Source of the DNA: Williamwhitmania taraxaci
GTDB lineage: Bacteria; Bacteroidota; Bacteroidia; Bacteroidales; Williamwhitmaniaceae
Reading direction: 5' to 3'
DNA length: 64,000 nucleotides
Assembly: GCF_900096565.1 (NCBI RefSeq)
Contig: NZ_FMYP01000001.1
Location: forward strand, 30,086-94,085
Positions within the stretch are counted from its first letter, which is position 1, and every line of letters begins with the position of its first letter. Positions 55,204 to 63,685 of the stretch are shown one piece after another. Under the pieces are notes generated by a model. That model saw nothing but the letters and a program-made list of their open reading frames with translations. It was not told where the DNA came from and searched no databases. The translations under genes and the position numbers were made by a program.

Positions 55204-56117
55204 ATAGGCAGAAGGTTGTTCATGGCGCTTTTAATGGTTTTGAAACGGAACTCGAAGCCAGCTGCGCCCAGCACAGCCGGGGAGATGGTTTGATCAGTCA
55301 AAAATATTTCTTTACCCATGCCTCCCGGTAGCAACTTAACCAGTAGTGCTGGGATGTGCAACCAGAATGGCCTGTGTAATCGGGTAGCAACTTCTCGGTT
55401 GAACTCCTCCTGCCGACAAGGTTCCGGTGCCACTAGGTTAACGGCACCTCTAATTGTGCTGTTTTTCAGGAGAAAGCAAATAGCCCTCACCTCATCCTCA
55501 ATGTGAATCCATGGAATCATACGGTTTGCCGAGCCAATATTCCCTCCGAAAAAGAGTTTAAATGGTTGGATTAACTTGGGGAATGCTCCGCCTTTTTTGG
55601 AGAGAACTATTCCGGTGCGGAGGTAGACTGTTCGGATGTTGAGGATCTCCGCTTTGTTTGCCGCCCCTTCCCACAGTAGGGTCAACTCAGCCAGGAAGCC
55701 TTTTCCGTTGGGGCTACCCTCTTGTGCTTCGTTTATTTGGGGCCCGTAGTATCCAACCGCTGATCCTTGTATAAGAACCTTAGGCTTCGTATGCATTAAA
55801 GCAAAGGCCGTTGCGAGGTTTGTTGTGATATCGTAGCGGCTTTCGAGTAGCCGTTTCTTACGGGCAGGGCTCCAAAATTTGTTTGTAATTCCTTCGCCTG
55901 CAAGGTTTATAACGCCATAGAAACCGTTAAGGTGTGATGCAAGTTCACCCGGGCTTATTCCATCCCACTGAATATGCTTCACACTATTCCCGGAATGATC
56001 GTCGGGAATATGTTTCCTTCTTGAGACAATAACGGGCGTGAAGCCTTCTGCCAATAGCACGGGAACTAATTCTTTCCCGATAAAACCGGTACCACCAATA
56101 ATCGCAATATTTTTCAT
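55200..56117 (-). CDS. TIGR01777-family SDR epimerase-like protein (YfcH/SulA type)
   Basis: This 305-aa extended SDR protein begins with IAIIGGTGFIGKELV (Rossmann glycines at residues 8, 11 and 14). It has GVINLAGEGITNKFWSPARKKRL near 68-90, a family-specific segment with the LAGE motif, and ends with a DUF1731-like C-terminal region (HIPALLVKLLPGGMGKEIFLTDQTISPAVL). The family's reaction is unknown. It is convergent with the VanZ-like gene, and upstream lies a minisatellite. Confidence 0.88.
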   Translation of the reverse strand: MKNIAIIGGTGFIGKELVPVLLAEGFTPVIVSRRKHIPDDHSGNSVKHIQWDGISPGELASHLNGFYGVINLAGEGITNKFWSPARKKRLLESRYDITTNLATAFALMHTKPKVLIQGSAVGYYGPQINEAQEGSPNGKGFLAELTLLWEGAANKAEILNIRTVYLRTGIVLSKKGGAFPKLIQPFKLFFGGNIGSANRMIPWIHIEDEVRAICFLLKNSTIRGAVNLVAPEPCRQEEFNREVATRLHRPFWLHIPALLVKLLPGGMGKEIFLTDQTISPAVLGAAGFEFRFKTIKSAMNNLLPI

Positions 56118-56159
56118 TGGACTGTCATTGATAAATTTGGATTTAATGATGCACGGAAG

Positions 56160-56243
56160 CGGTCTTCAGTCTTCAGTCTTCAGTCTTCAGTCTTCAGTCT
56201 TCAGTCTTCGGTCTTCAGTCTTCGGTCTTCGGTCTTCAGTCTT
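56160..56243 (-). repeat. 7-bp minisatellite
   Basis: About eleven near-perfect tandem copies of TCTTCAG or TCTTCGG. It is the most regular of the 7-bp-period tracts and uses the same vocabulary as the GACCGAAGACCGAAG tract at 2520-2540 on the other strand. Confidence 0.9.
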
Positions 56244-56320
56244 CAATTTTGCCTTCGGCGAGCTCGCTTCACGGTTCACCTGTTATTGCAAGTTGAGAAC
56301 CAATTTCATTCATCTATTGA

Positions 56321-56431
56321 CCGTTTCGTTCAGGCGGCGGTTCATCGACAGATGTATTTTCAACCATTTGTCCGCGCCGCCAACTCAAGTGTATTTTCAC
56401 TTTTACCATAATCTGGCACCTACGGCGCCAC
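56321..56431 (-). repeat. 114-bp hairpin element, copy e (inverted)
   Basis: On the minus strand it reads TGGCGCCGTAGGTGCCAGAT, then an A/T-rich middle, GGCGGCGCGGACAAATGGTT and CGATGAACCGCCGCCTGAAC. It is the only copy outside the first 4.1 kb. Confidence 0.8.
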
Positions 56432-56465
56432 TCCGTCTGCCAACTTCAGACTCCGGTCTTCCGTC

Positions 56466-56640
56466 TTTTAACCCCGATAAATCGGGATCGTCGTTGCTCT
56501 CCGACCCCGCTAGCGCGGTATCGTCGTTGCTCTCCGACTTTCAACCTCTTCCGACTTCTGACTCCCGTCTTTTAACCTTTAACGTTTACCCTTTAACGTC
56601 TCGGACTTCCGTCTCCTGACTTCCGACTTCCATCTTTCAA
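56466..56640 (-). repeat. Palindromic modules and 7-bp-period tract
   Basis: CCCCGATAAATCGGG plus ATCGTCGTTGCTCTCCGAC, then CCCCGCTAGCGCGG plus TATCGTCGTTGCTCTCCGAC. The tract that follows is made of CCTTTAACGTTTACCC-like 7-mers up to the stop of the lipoprotein gene at 56657. Confidence 0.8.
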
Positions 56641-56656
56641 CTTCTCCTGTCTTCCT

Positions 56657-57394
56657 CTATTCCACAGTCACCTTCACCTTCTGAACCATTTTGAATGCGG
56701 TGGTTAATGAGGAGATATCTGGATTTAGATTACCGTTAGTGCCATTGTAGCTACTAATGCCAATGGGCTGCAAAAAGTAAACTTTGTCCTCGTTATCGGT
56801 ATCCACGTCGATGGAGTAGACTAGTGCCGGTTGGCCTGATGCGAGATACTCCTCATCGCCCGGAAATTTGTCGTTGAACCAGTAGTTATTGAAGTCCCAA
56901 GGCTGGTTTATTTCCATCAGGATTTTATAGCGCTTAAATGCCACTGCGCTTTTAGCTTTTAGAGTAAACGAACCTGATGGTGTTGCTCCCGAAACGGCGT
57001 CGGGAATGGGGTTTTCCTTAGTTGGAAGATACAGGCCGTCGGTTGTTTTGTTGCCGAACTTGTGACTAAAGTAAGGAAGGGCAGAGGGATGACGGCGCGT
57101 ACCTTTTTTCCATACCCCATCTTCCATTACCCCGTATCGGAATACACCGGTAGCAAAGGATTTGGAAACATATAGTGTCTGCAGGAAATCACCATTTTCT
57201 TTTTCTGTCCAAATGGCAATTAGTGGGTGCTTAAACCCGGGACCTTGCTGAACCTCCACGGTAATAATCTTTCCACTTACATCGGGTTTTGTTTCAATCA
57301 GCAAAGCCGTTTCACCCGTAGATGATTTCTGGGTGGAGCAGGCCGCAACACTTAAGGCGGCAGCGGCAAGGAGTAGTAACTTAAATGTGCTCAT
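56657..57394 (-). CDS. DUF2271-like lipoprotein
   Basis: The 245-aa protein has a lipoprotein signal peptide (LLLAAAALSVAACS, lipobox Cys19). The mature part has HPLIAIWTEKENGDFLQTLYVSK near residues 56-78, which matches the DUF2271 pattern, then WKKGTRRHPSALPYFSHK and GATPSGSFTL near 139-148. The function is unknown. These proteins are sometimes found next to TonB receptors or flavin-related periplasmic proteins, and here a TonB-dependent receptor lies directly upstream on the same strand, 238 bases away. Confidence 0.75.
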   Translation of the reverse strand: MSTFKLLLLAAAALSVAACSTQKSSTGETALLIETKPDVSGKIITVEVQQGPGFKHPLIAIWTEKENGDFLQTLYVSKSFATGVFRYGVMEDGVWKKGTRRHPSALPYFSHKFGNKTTDGLYLPTKENPIPDAVSGATPSGSFTLKAKSAVAFKRYKILMEINQPWDFNNYWFNDKFPGDEEYLASGQPALVYSIDVDTDNEDKVYFLQPIGISSYNGTNGNLNPDISSLTTAFKMVQKVKVTVE

Positions 57395-57559
57395 ATCTGA
57401 TGTGATTTAGAGAAGTATAATTTAAGAAAAAAATAGATGCGTTGCGATTCTTATTTTTAGTAGGTAGCCGTTGGTGTTTGTTTTTGTGGATTCATCTATC
57501 GGTTATTTTTCGTCACCCATCGATTCATCAACGCAACCCATCGTTCTCTACCGAGGGCT

Positions 57560-57592
57560 CCGTAGGAGCCAGACGTTGGTAATAAAACAACT
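57560..57592 (+). repeat. Single stem-loop related to the 114-bp element
   Basis: GGCTCC-GTA-GGAGCC is a perfect 6-bp stem with the same GTA loop as the GGCGCC-GTA-GGTGCC hairpin. It is followed by AGACGTTGGTAAT, close to the AAACGTTGGTTTT after the diverged copy at 366. Confidence 0.65.
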
Positions 57593-57632
57593 CCAATTCC
57601 CATTGCACCCCGTATGTGGCGTCCCTATTCCG

Positions 57633-60020
57633 TTAAAACTCTACAATTATTCCAATGGTAGGCAATACAGTACCCGATCCATCGGAAGGAATTTCCTTAA
57701 GGTTGTATCGAGTAGGATCAGAGGCATTAACACCTGCGGATAAGTAGTTCGATTGCTGTTCGGATTTAAAGTTGTAAAGGTTTTGAATATCGAGGTAGCA
57801 GTTTAAACTCCATTTTTTAAAGAAGTAACTTTTATCAATTCGCACATCGAGCTGATGAAAGGCTTTATACCGCAGTGTATTAAACTTGCCATAGTTTAAG
57901 TAAGGGCGGTTTTGAGTGTCCCAAACATCAACAAGTGCCGATCGTTCCAAATCGTAAGGGGTGTAGGGTGCACCTCCAAGGTAGCGCCACCTCACGCCAA
58001 CTTCCCATCCCTTCCGGAACTCACGAGTAGCGGTTAGGGTTATTAAGTTTCTATTGTCCCAAGCGGTTGGGTTGTATCCTCCGGTGCTCTCAAGGTTTTT
58101 ATCGGTTTTGTGTACCTCGCTCCACACTAGCGTATAGGCGATGATTGCATTTATTCCCATAAGATTCTTGGTGCGGTAGAGAAGTTCCAATCCATAGGAA
58201 CGCCCCTTGCCAATAGATCGAAGCGCTTCATCGCCGAAGGTTCCGAAATCGGCTCCCTTGCTCGATATGGCTACCGAATCGGAGAGTGAAAATGGATAGT
58301 TGGAGTAGGTTTTATAGAAGGCTTCTGCCGTAATCTTACTTGCATCATTTGGATTGTATTCCACTCCGGCTACTAGGTGGTTGGATGCAATGTATTTCAA
58401 CCCGTTGGCTTTGTTTACCAGGGTTCCATTTTGATCGGCAAAGCCTAAGGATGTGTTCGATGGCTGCATGTAGTAGCGTCCGGTATTGAAGTTGAGCACC
58501 CAATTATCTGTTAGTGAATAAGAAGCCGAAAAACGAGGTGATATTTGGCGCAATAGGTTATTCATCTCGGTCGAATAGCTGTTGGCGTCGGACCTTAGTC
58601 CCAACGAGAGGGAAAGTTTATCGTCCCATACGCTCTTCGTTACCTGCCCAAATAGGCCCCATTTTAAGTAGGTCAATGTTCGGTTGTAGTCATCAACTCC
58701 TGATCCATTTCCCGATGCTATGAGGCGATAGGTTTGGTTCGAGTAGTCCACATACTCGCCCAGTGCACCTGCATTTATCTTTATGCCCGACAGGGTTTGC
58801 CTATCGTATTCGTATCGGAGTTTATTTTCCGCCTCAGTGGAGCTGTAATCTAGAATTTTATAGGAATTATTGTCGTTGTTATTGTATTTGTAGGCCGTAT
58901 TGTTTAGGAAACTCCTACTCACCACCCATGTATCGGTTCCATTGGCGCGGTAGTGTTTATACACGACACCCACGGTATAGTTCCACTGCTCGTTTATAGG
59001 CAGCGTCTTTAGTAAAAATTGCTGATCTTCGGTTGGGTTCTTTATCCCTGTATTGAGTTTGAATTGATCTAGAGCACCTAACCCAAGAAAAACAATTTCG
59101 TTTTTTGAATCGATTCGGGTTTTTACCTTAAACTGTAAGTCGTTGTAGGTGGGGAGAAAGGGTAGTCCAATAATGTTGAACAGGAACTGTAAGTAGCTAC
59201 GTCGCGCCGATACAATAAAGGTGGTTCGCTCTGAAATAGGGCCATCGAGGGTAATTCCCAGATCGGATGCACCCAATATACCCTTAACCTTTAATCGGTC
59301 GCGGTTGCCATCCACCAATCTAAAGTCGAGAATGGAGCTGAGTGCATTCCCCTTGTTGGCAGGGAAAGCCCCTGAGTAGAAGTTTACTTCACGCACAAAG
59401 TCAACATTGATGATTCCAACCGGACCACCCGATGATCCTTGGGTGGAGAAGTGGTTGATGGTGGGGATTTCCACGCCATCGAGGTAGAATCGGTTCTCGT
59501 TGGGTCCGCCACCGCGCACAATCACATCGTTGCGGAAAGATGCGGAGGATGATACTCCAGGAAACGACTGAATAACCTTCGATATATCGCGATTGGCTCC
59601 GGGTGCTTTTTCAATTTCGGAGATGCCTATCCTTTGTAATGAAACTGGACTTTCCTCACTTTTTCTGAATGCAGAACCTCTCACCGTCACCTCTTGAATA
59701 GCAATAGAGGTTTCTTCCATACCAATGTCGAGGTTAGTAGTTGCAGCATTGGTAACCCTCAACTCTGGCGAAACATAGGGTTTGAATCCTATCGACGAGG
59801 CCGATACCTCTGCAAAGCCGGGTTGCAGGCCAGTGAAGATAAATTCGCCTTCGAAATCGGAAACCGTACCAATATTTGTACCCCAAATAACTATATTAAC
59901 AAATGGAATAGGTTCATTATTCTTGAGGTTGTATACTCGACCTTTTATAATTCCACTATTCTGACCTAAGGCTGTGATAGTGCTCAGTGCAACAAGTAAT
60001 AGCAGTAATATCTTTCTCAT
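57633..60020 (-). CDS. TonB-dependent outer membrane receptor
   Basis: This outer-membrane receptor (795 aa) takes up an unknown ligand at the expense of the TonB system. It has a signal peptide (LLLLLVALSTITALGQ), an N-terminal carboxypeptidase-regulatory-like beta-sandwich (GIIKGRVYNLKNNEPIPFVN, about residues 23-105) and a plug domain (VTVRGSAFRK, then VIVRGGGPNENRFYLDGVEI, about 110-230). A 22-strand-type barrel follows, ending in ...GTVLPTIGIIVEF with the terminal aromatic Phe. There is no SusD partner, so it is probably not a starch-utilisation-type system. The ligand cannot be read from sequence. Confidence 0.9.
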   Translation of the reverse strand: MRKILLLLLVALSTITALGQNSGIIKGRVYNLKNNEPIPFVNIVIWGTNIGTVSDFEGEFIFTGLQPGFAEVSASSIGFKPYVSPELRVTNAATTNLDIGMEETSIAIQEVTVRGSAFRKSEESPVSLQRIGISEIEKAPGANRDISKVIQSFPGVSSSASFRNDVIVRGGGPNENRFYLDGVEIPTINHFSTQGSSGGPVGIINVDFVREVNFYSGAFPANKGNALSSILDFRLVDGNRDRLKVKGILGASDLGITLDGPISERTTFIVSARRSYLQFLFNIIGLPFLPTYNDLQFKVKTRIDSKNEIVFLGLGALDQFKLNTGIKNPTEDQQFLLKTLPINEQWNYTVGVVYKHYRANGTDTWVVSRSFLNNTAYKYNNNDNNSYKILDYSSTEAENKLRYEYDRQTLSGIKINAGALGEYVDYSNQTYRLIASGNGSGVDDYNRTLTYLKWGLFGQVTKSVWDDKLSLSLGLRSDANSYSTEMNNLLRQISPRFSASYSLTDNWVLNFNTGRYYMQPSNTSLGFADQNGTLVNKANGLKYIASNHLVAGVEYNPNDASKITAEAFYKTYSNYPFSLSDSVAISSKGADFGTFGDEALRSIGKGRSYGLELLYRTKNLMGINAIIAYTLVWSEVHKTDKNLESTGGYNPTAWDNRNLITLTATREFRKGWEVGVRWRYLGGAPYTPYDLERSALVDVWDTQNRPYLNYGKFNTLRYKAFHQLDVRIDKSYFFKKWSLNCYLDIQNLYNFKSEQQSNYLSAGVNASDPTRYNLKEIPSDGSGTVLPTIGIIVEF

Positions 60021-60309
60021 CGAAATGGCTTTTGTTTTAATTTCTGTTTTTAAAATATTTGCAATTCATTAATAAGAAACTTGATGATTAATGCGCTGCA
60101 CTTAATTCAAATGGAAAGTGACAATTTTCTGAAGTAATACTTCCAGCATTTTTTTACTGTCTAGATCAATAAACGCTTTTTAAAAACGTTTGTTCATTGT
60201 TTGTGAGTTTAATTGTAAACAGAGTATCGCGGTTTATCTTTATCAGTCAGGATCAGATGAAAAAGTAATTGTTTCTATACCATTGGAGTTTGAATTGTCA
60301 CTTTTTCCC
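60021..60309. other. Divergent intergenic region
   Basis: The region between the TonB receptor and the SemiSWEET gene is A/T-rich and shows no gene or clear repeat. The promoter of the receptor must lie here, but I see no TAnnTTTG on the minus strand close to its start. Confidence 0.4.
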
Positions 60310-60317
60310 TATTTTTG
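60310..60317 (+). promoter_or_regulatory. Putative promoter of the SemiSWEET gene
   Basis: TATTTTTG fits the -7 element. A TTTG stands 17 bases upstream (60289-60292) as a possible -33 element. The ATG at 60327 follows after nine bases, so the leader is very short. Confidence 0.5.
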
Positions 60318-60326
60318 AAAGAAAAA

Positions 60327-60584
60327 ATGAGCATCGCAGAAGTTACTGGTTTTGTGGCCGCCACCCTCACTACCTTATCGTTTTATCCTCAGGCCTATAA
60401 GATTATTAAAACGCGGGATACCGAAAGCATATCGCTGGTAATGTATTCCATAATCAACGTGGGGCTTATTCTCTGGTTTGCCTATGGATTAATGGTAGGC
60501 GATAAACCGATAATTTTTGCCAATGCATTCACGCTGATTGCCTCGCTTACCATCCTTTTCTTGAAGATCAAGAAAAAAAAGTAA
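60327..60584 (+). CDS. SemiSWEET sugar transporter
   Basis: The 85-aa membrane protein has three hydrophobic helices and the PQ-loop motif (TTLSFYPQAYKIIKTRDTESIS, Pro-Gln near residues 21-22). SemiSWEETs work as dimers that move small sugars across the inner membrane down their gradient. Length and helix pattern are exactly those of the family. I use the ATG at 60327, because the TTG at 60315 overlaps the -7 element. It stands alone. Confidence 0.9.
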   Translation: MSIAEVTGFVAATLTTLSFYPQAYKIIKTRDTESISLVMYSIINVGLILWFAYGLMVGDKPIIFANAFTLIASLTILFLKIKKKK

Positions 60585-60646
60585 AGATAACTCTTTAACC
60601 CGAGATTGCTCGGAATAAACTGTTCTGTAAGAATTTGAGTTACTGA

Positions 60647-63004
60647 TTAAGCATTATGTCGTGGCAAAACAAAGGTAAAGGTGCTTCCTTCTCCTAGTTT
60701 TGATTCCACTTTAATAGCACCACCCATTAGCTCTATTAGATTTTGGGTGATAGAGAGCCCCAGCCCTGTGCCACGGGTGACACGTTCGCCGGAGTCGAAA
60801 TCATATGTCCGAAATCGCTCGAAGATTGTGATAAGCCTTTCCGGTGGAATTCCAACTCCGCTATCTTTGCAGAAGAAGGTAATTGAAGCATCCTCTGCTT
60901 TTACTGGATAAATCCCAAATTCAACAGATCCCTTCGCTGTAAATTTGCGAGCATTGCTAATCAGGTTGGTAAATATCTGTTTTAAACGAGCAGGATCAAC
61001 CTGCATCGTCACCTTTGCAGAGCAATCCATGCGAAGCATAACATCCGAGAACTCTTCTCTTTTAAATATTTCCCGTTCAATGGCATGTATTTCCGTCAGT
61101 AGCTTGTTTATATCTGTTTCTTGGTAAATTATCTTCAGTTGGCCCGACTCAATCTTCGAAATGTCAATGATATCATTGATAAGGTTAAGAAGTGTGTTTC
61201 CCGAGTTACGAATGAAGTTTATGTATTTTTCTTTCTTCTGCTCCGATAATCCTTGCTTCTGGAGGAGCGAGGAAAAGCCAACAATGGCATTCATTGGTGT
61301 GCGGATTTCATGCGACATGTTGGCCAAGAATGCGGATTTCAACCGATCCGATTCTTCTGCCTTTTGTTTCGCGTACAGCAATTCTTGTTCATACTGCTTT
61401 TGCTTTGTGCTGTCATAAAGGGTAACCATTAGTTGATCGTCGAGTACCCGACTAGTTCTGAATGTAAAGAGCTTGGTTGTGCCATCTTTGCAAACCACAG
61501 GCACATCAACTACCGTTTTTCCATCGAGCGGATCGGTCTCAATAAATATTTTCCATTTTTTAAGTAGGTGGGTGCGTAATTCCGGGTCGGGATATGCCAA
61601 TGAAAACCAATGGTTATTGGTTGGTATATCCTCAACTGTGTAGCCAACTTGATTTACCCACGCTTCGTTAACAAACTGAATGCCATCGTCGTTTTGAATA
61701 ATAGTTGGGTTTGGGTAAAGTGAAACTAACCGTTTAAAGTTATCCTCCATTGCCCTGCGGCTGAGTTCGATCCCCCCAATATGTCTAGCTAGTAGATTAA
61801 AGTCATAGAAATCGAAATCCCATTTTTTGAGATTTACTTTTTCTTCTTTTTGGGAAATGGCTGTGACAAAATCTTGCAAAGATTCGGTATTCTTATTGAT
61901 TTTCTTCTGAAGGAACTTCGCGAAGACTGATGTAAGAACAAAGCTTATTACTAAAAAGAACCCAAATGAGAATATGGAACTATAGAATGACTTGATCTGT
62001 TTCTCTTCTGATATAGCTGCAAGTTGTTCCAGTTCATCGAGATACAGACCTGCCCCTACGATCCATTTCCAATCCATTACCCCCATGATAAACGAAATTT
62101 TCTTCATTGGAATAGTATCTACCCCCGGCCGAGGTAGTTTCTTCCATGAATACTCCATAAACCCTCCATTTGAGGAACGAGCCAACTCCCTTTCCTTCTG
62201 AAGAACCTTTACTCCATTTGGATCGGTAATGTCAAACATGTTGGGTTTTCCAATTGCCAACTCGCCATTGATTATCAGGGGATCACCACTCCAAGTATTC
62301 ACAAAGATATATCCCTCTTGGTTGGGTCCAAACCTGTATCGTGCCAACTCACGCAGGATTTCTGTTTTAGTTTCCTTTAGCTGGAGCGTCCAGTCTTGGG
62401 CTATGCCAAAGACTATTGGATGGGTTAATGATGGCTTGATTAGGTGAATAATTGTTTCAGTTGGGTTTTCGCTGGTATTTGATCTATGTATAAGCTTGCA
62501 TTCTCCAGTTTTTTTTAGCAAATCGAGGACTTGGTTAGTGGTAATAAGCTCCCGATAGGGGTTTTTTAAGATACCATTCGAGAGTAGAGGGGAGAGTTTG
62601 TCGACTGCAATAGAAAAAACGTGAGTTAAACACCTGCCCTTGTTCGCTATGCATTGATGGTTCGGTTGCGTTAATTCTGAAATGCTTTGGGGTGAATCCA
62701 GCCGAGTGGTATAGCTAGGGTTTTTGGAGCCCTCGAGCACAAGCCGTTGGAGTTCAGTCTCAATTTCCTTGAAACTCCTAATCCGCTTAAATTCGATGAG
62801 GTTGATGGCTTTGGTTACCTCTTCTTGTATGGTGGCTTTTTGTTGTTTGAGGTAATCGGCTCTTACCTGGATTCCTTCCATGCGAAGTTTCCTATATTCT
62901 AATCCTAAATTCAGGAAGAATACAATGGAGAAGGAGATAACAGAAACCATTAGCACATAACGACGAATGGCTGATGCAATTGTTTTAATGGGCTTTTGCT
63001 GCAT
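60647..63004 (-). CDS. Cache-PAS sensor histidine kinase
   Basis: The 785-aa protein has an N-terminal membrane helix (VLMVSVISFSIVFFLNLGL), a periplasmic Cache-type region (about residues 35-335; GYIFVNTWSGDPLI, SNGGFMEYSW and MDWKWIVGAGLYLDEL are typical) and a second helix (about 342-365). A PAS domain (about 428-545), HisKA with SHEIRTPMNAIVG (phospho-acceptor His) and HATPase_c (NLISNARKF, DSGVGIPPE, GTGLGLSI) follow. It senses an external small molecule and phosphorylates an unseen response regulator. There is no receiver domain and no regulator gene next to it. A TATTTTTG -7 element lies on the minus strand at 63036-63043. Confidence 0.9.
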   Translation of the reverse strand: MQQKPIKTIASAIRRYVLMVSVISFSIVFFLNLGLEYRKLRMEGIQVRADYLKQQKATIQEEVTKAINLIEFKRIRSFKEIETELQRLVLEGSKNPSYTTRLDSPQSISELTQPNHQCIANKGRCLTHVFSIAVDKLSPLLSNGILKNPYRELITTNQVLDLLKKTGECKLIHRSNTSENPTETIIHLIKPSLTHPIVFGIAQDWTLQLKETKTEILRELARYRFGPNQEGYIFVNTWSGDPLIINGELAIGKPNMFDITDPNGVKVLQKERELARSSNGGFMEYSWKKLPRPGVDTIPMKKISFIMGVMDWKWIVGAGLYLDELEQLAAISEEKQIKSFYSSIFSFGFFLVISFVLTSVFAKFLQKKINKNTESLQDFVTAISQKEEKVNLKKWDFDFYDFNLLARHIGGIELSRRAMEDNFKRLVSLYPNPTIIQNDDGIQFVNEAWVNQVGYTVEDIPTNNHWFSLAYPDPELRTHLLKKWKIFIETDPLDGKTVVDVPVVCKDGTTKLFTFRTSRVLDDQLMVTLYDSTKQKQYEQELLYAKQKAEESDRLKSAFLANMSHEIRTPMNAIVGFSSLLQKQGLSEQKKEKYINFIRNSGNTLLNLINDIIDISKIESGQLKIIYQETDINKLLTEIHAIEREIFKREEFSDVMLRMDCSAKVTMQVDPARLKQIFTNLISNARKFTAKGSVEFGIYPVKAEDASITFFCKDSGVGIPPERLITIFERFRTYDFDSGERVTRGTGLGLSITQNLIELMGGAIKVESKLGEGSTFTFVLPRHNA

Positions 63005-63035
63005 TATGTCGGGTTTATGGAAATGCGAGAGAATA

Positions 63036-63043
63036 CAAAAATA
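63036..63043 (-). promoter_or_regulatory. Putative -7 element of the histidine kinase gene
   Basis: TATTTTTG on the minus strand, about 31 bases before the ATG. It fits TAnnTTTG, and no clear -33 element was seen. Confidence 0.4.
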
Positions 63044-63181
63044 GTTTTGTTTTTAATAAATCACCACTTTTGAAACAATAGTTGATAGAAGTTGTATTTC
63101 GGTGTTGTAATCGAGTAGCGTGACTACTAAAGGTTGTTGTTTTGGTGTTAAATGCAGAGTGGGTGCTTTTTGACTTAAAAA

Positions 63182-63213
63182 AAACGCTCTCCAAATTTGG
63201 AGAGCGTTTTTTT
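63182..63213 (-). terminator. Intrinsic terminator after tmRNA
   Basis: AACGCTCTCC and GGAGAGCGTT form a 10-bp stem around AAATTT (which can extend it), flanked by A and T runs on both sides, so it can stop transcription in both directions. It begins at the 3' end of the tmRNA. Confidence 0.92.
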
Positions 63214-63214
63214 G

Positions 63215-63612
63215 TGGAGCTGCCGGGAGTCGAACCCGGGTCCAAACAAGGAAGCCAGCTGGTTTCTACATGCTTATCTCCTCTTGATTTTCGAAAATGG
63301 CGTGGTGAAGAGAGCCCGAGCCATTCCTTATCCTCTTAATCTCGCCGGGGGGTAGAGGCGTATTCCCAGCTATTCCTGAATTTTCGGTGCCTCATTTGTC
63401 AAGGGTTACAGGACGGAACCCTTGGCGAGACATCTCGTTCCCTACTACCTTGAGCAAGGAATGAAGCTAATCGCACTAAGTGTGATTAAGCAGCAAGAGC
63501 GTAATTGTTTTCGCCGTATGAAAGTGTGCGCATTGATATTTACGAGCAAAAAACGCAACGCTCGGCATGCTTCCAACCCGTTTCTGCTTGCTGTCAAAAC
63601 CAAGTCAACCCC
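63215..63612 (-). ncRNA. ssrA: tmRNA (transfer-messenger RNA)
   Basis: On the minus strand the 5' end GGGGUUG pairs with CAGCUCC at the 3' end to form the acceptor stem (with G-U pairs). The T-arm is GGACCCGGGTTCGACTCCCG near 63222-63242. The tag frame at 63486-63515 reads GENNYALAA then TAA, starting with a GGC resume codon. The 3' CCA is not encoded. The RNA is about 398 nt. It frees stalled ribosomes and tags the unfinished protein for degradation. It follows aroC in the same direction. Confidence 0.95.
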
Positions 63613-63627
63613 GTGTTGTAAGTTCTG

Positions 63628-63635
63628 CAAAGATA
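63628..63635 (-). promoter_or_regulatory. Putative -7 element of the tmRNA gene
   Basis: TATCTTTG on the minus strand fits TAnnTTTG. It ends 15 bases upstream of the mature 5' end, which leaves a short leader for RNase P to remove. Confidence 0.6.
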
Positions 63636-63685
63636 CAACATCCAAACGATTATTGTTATCTCCATGCAAAATGATTTTTCGAGGT

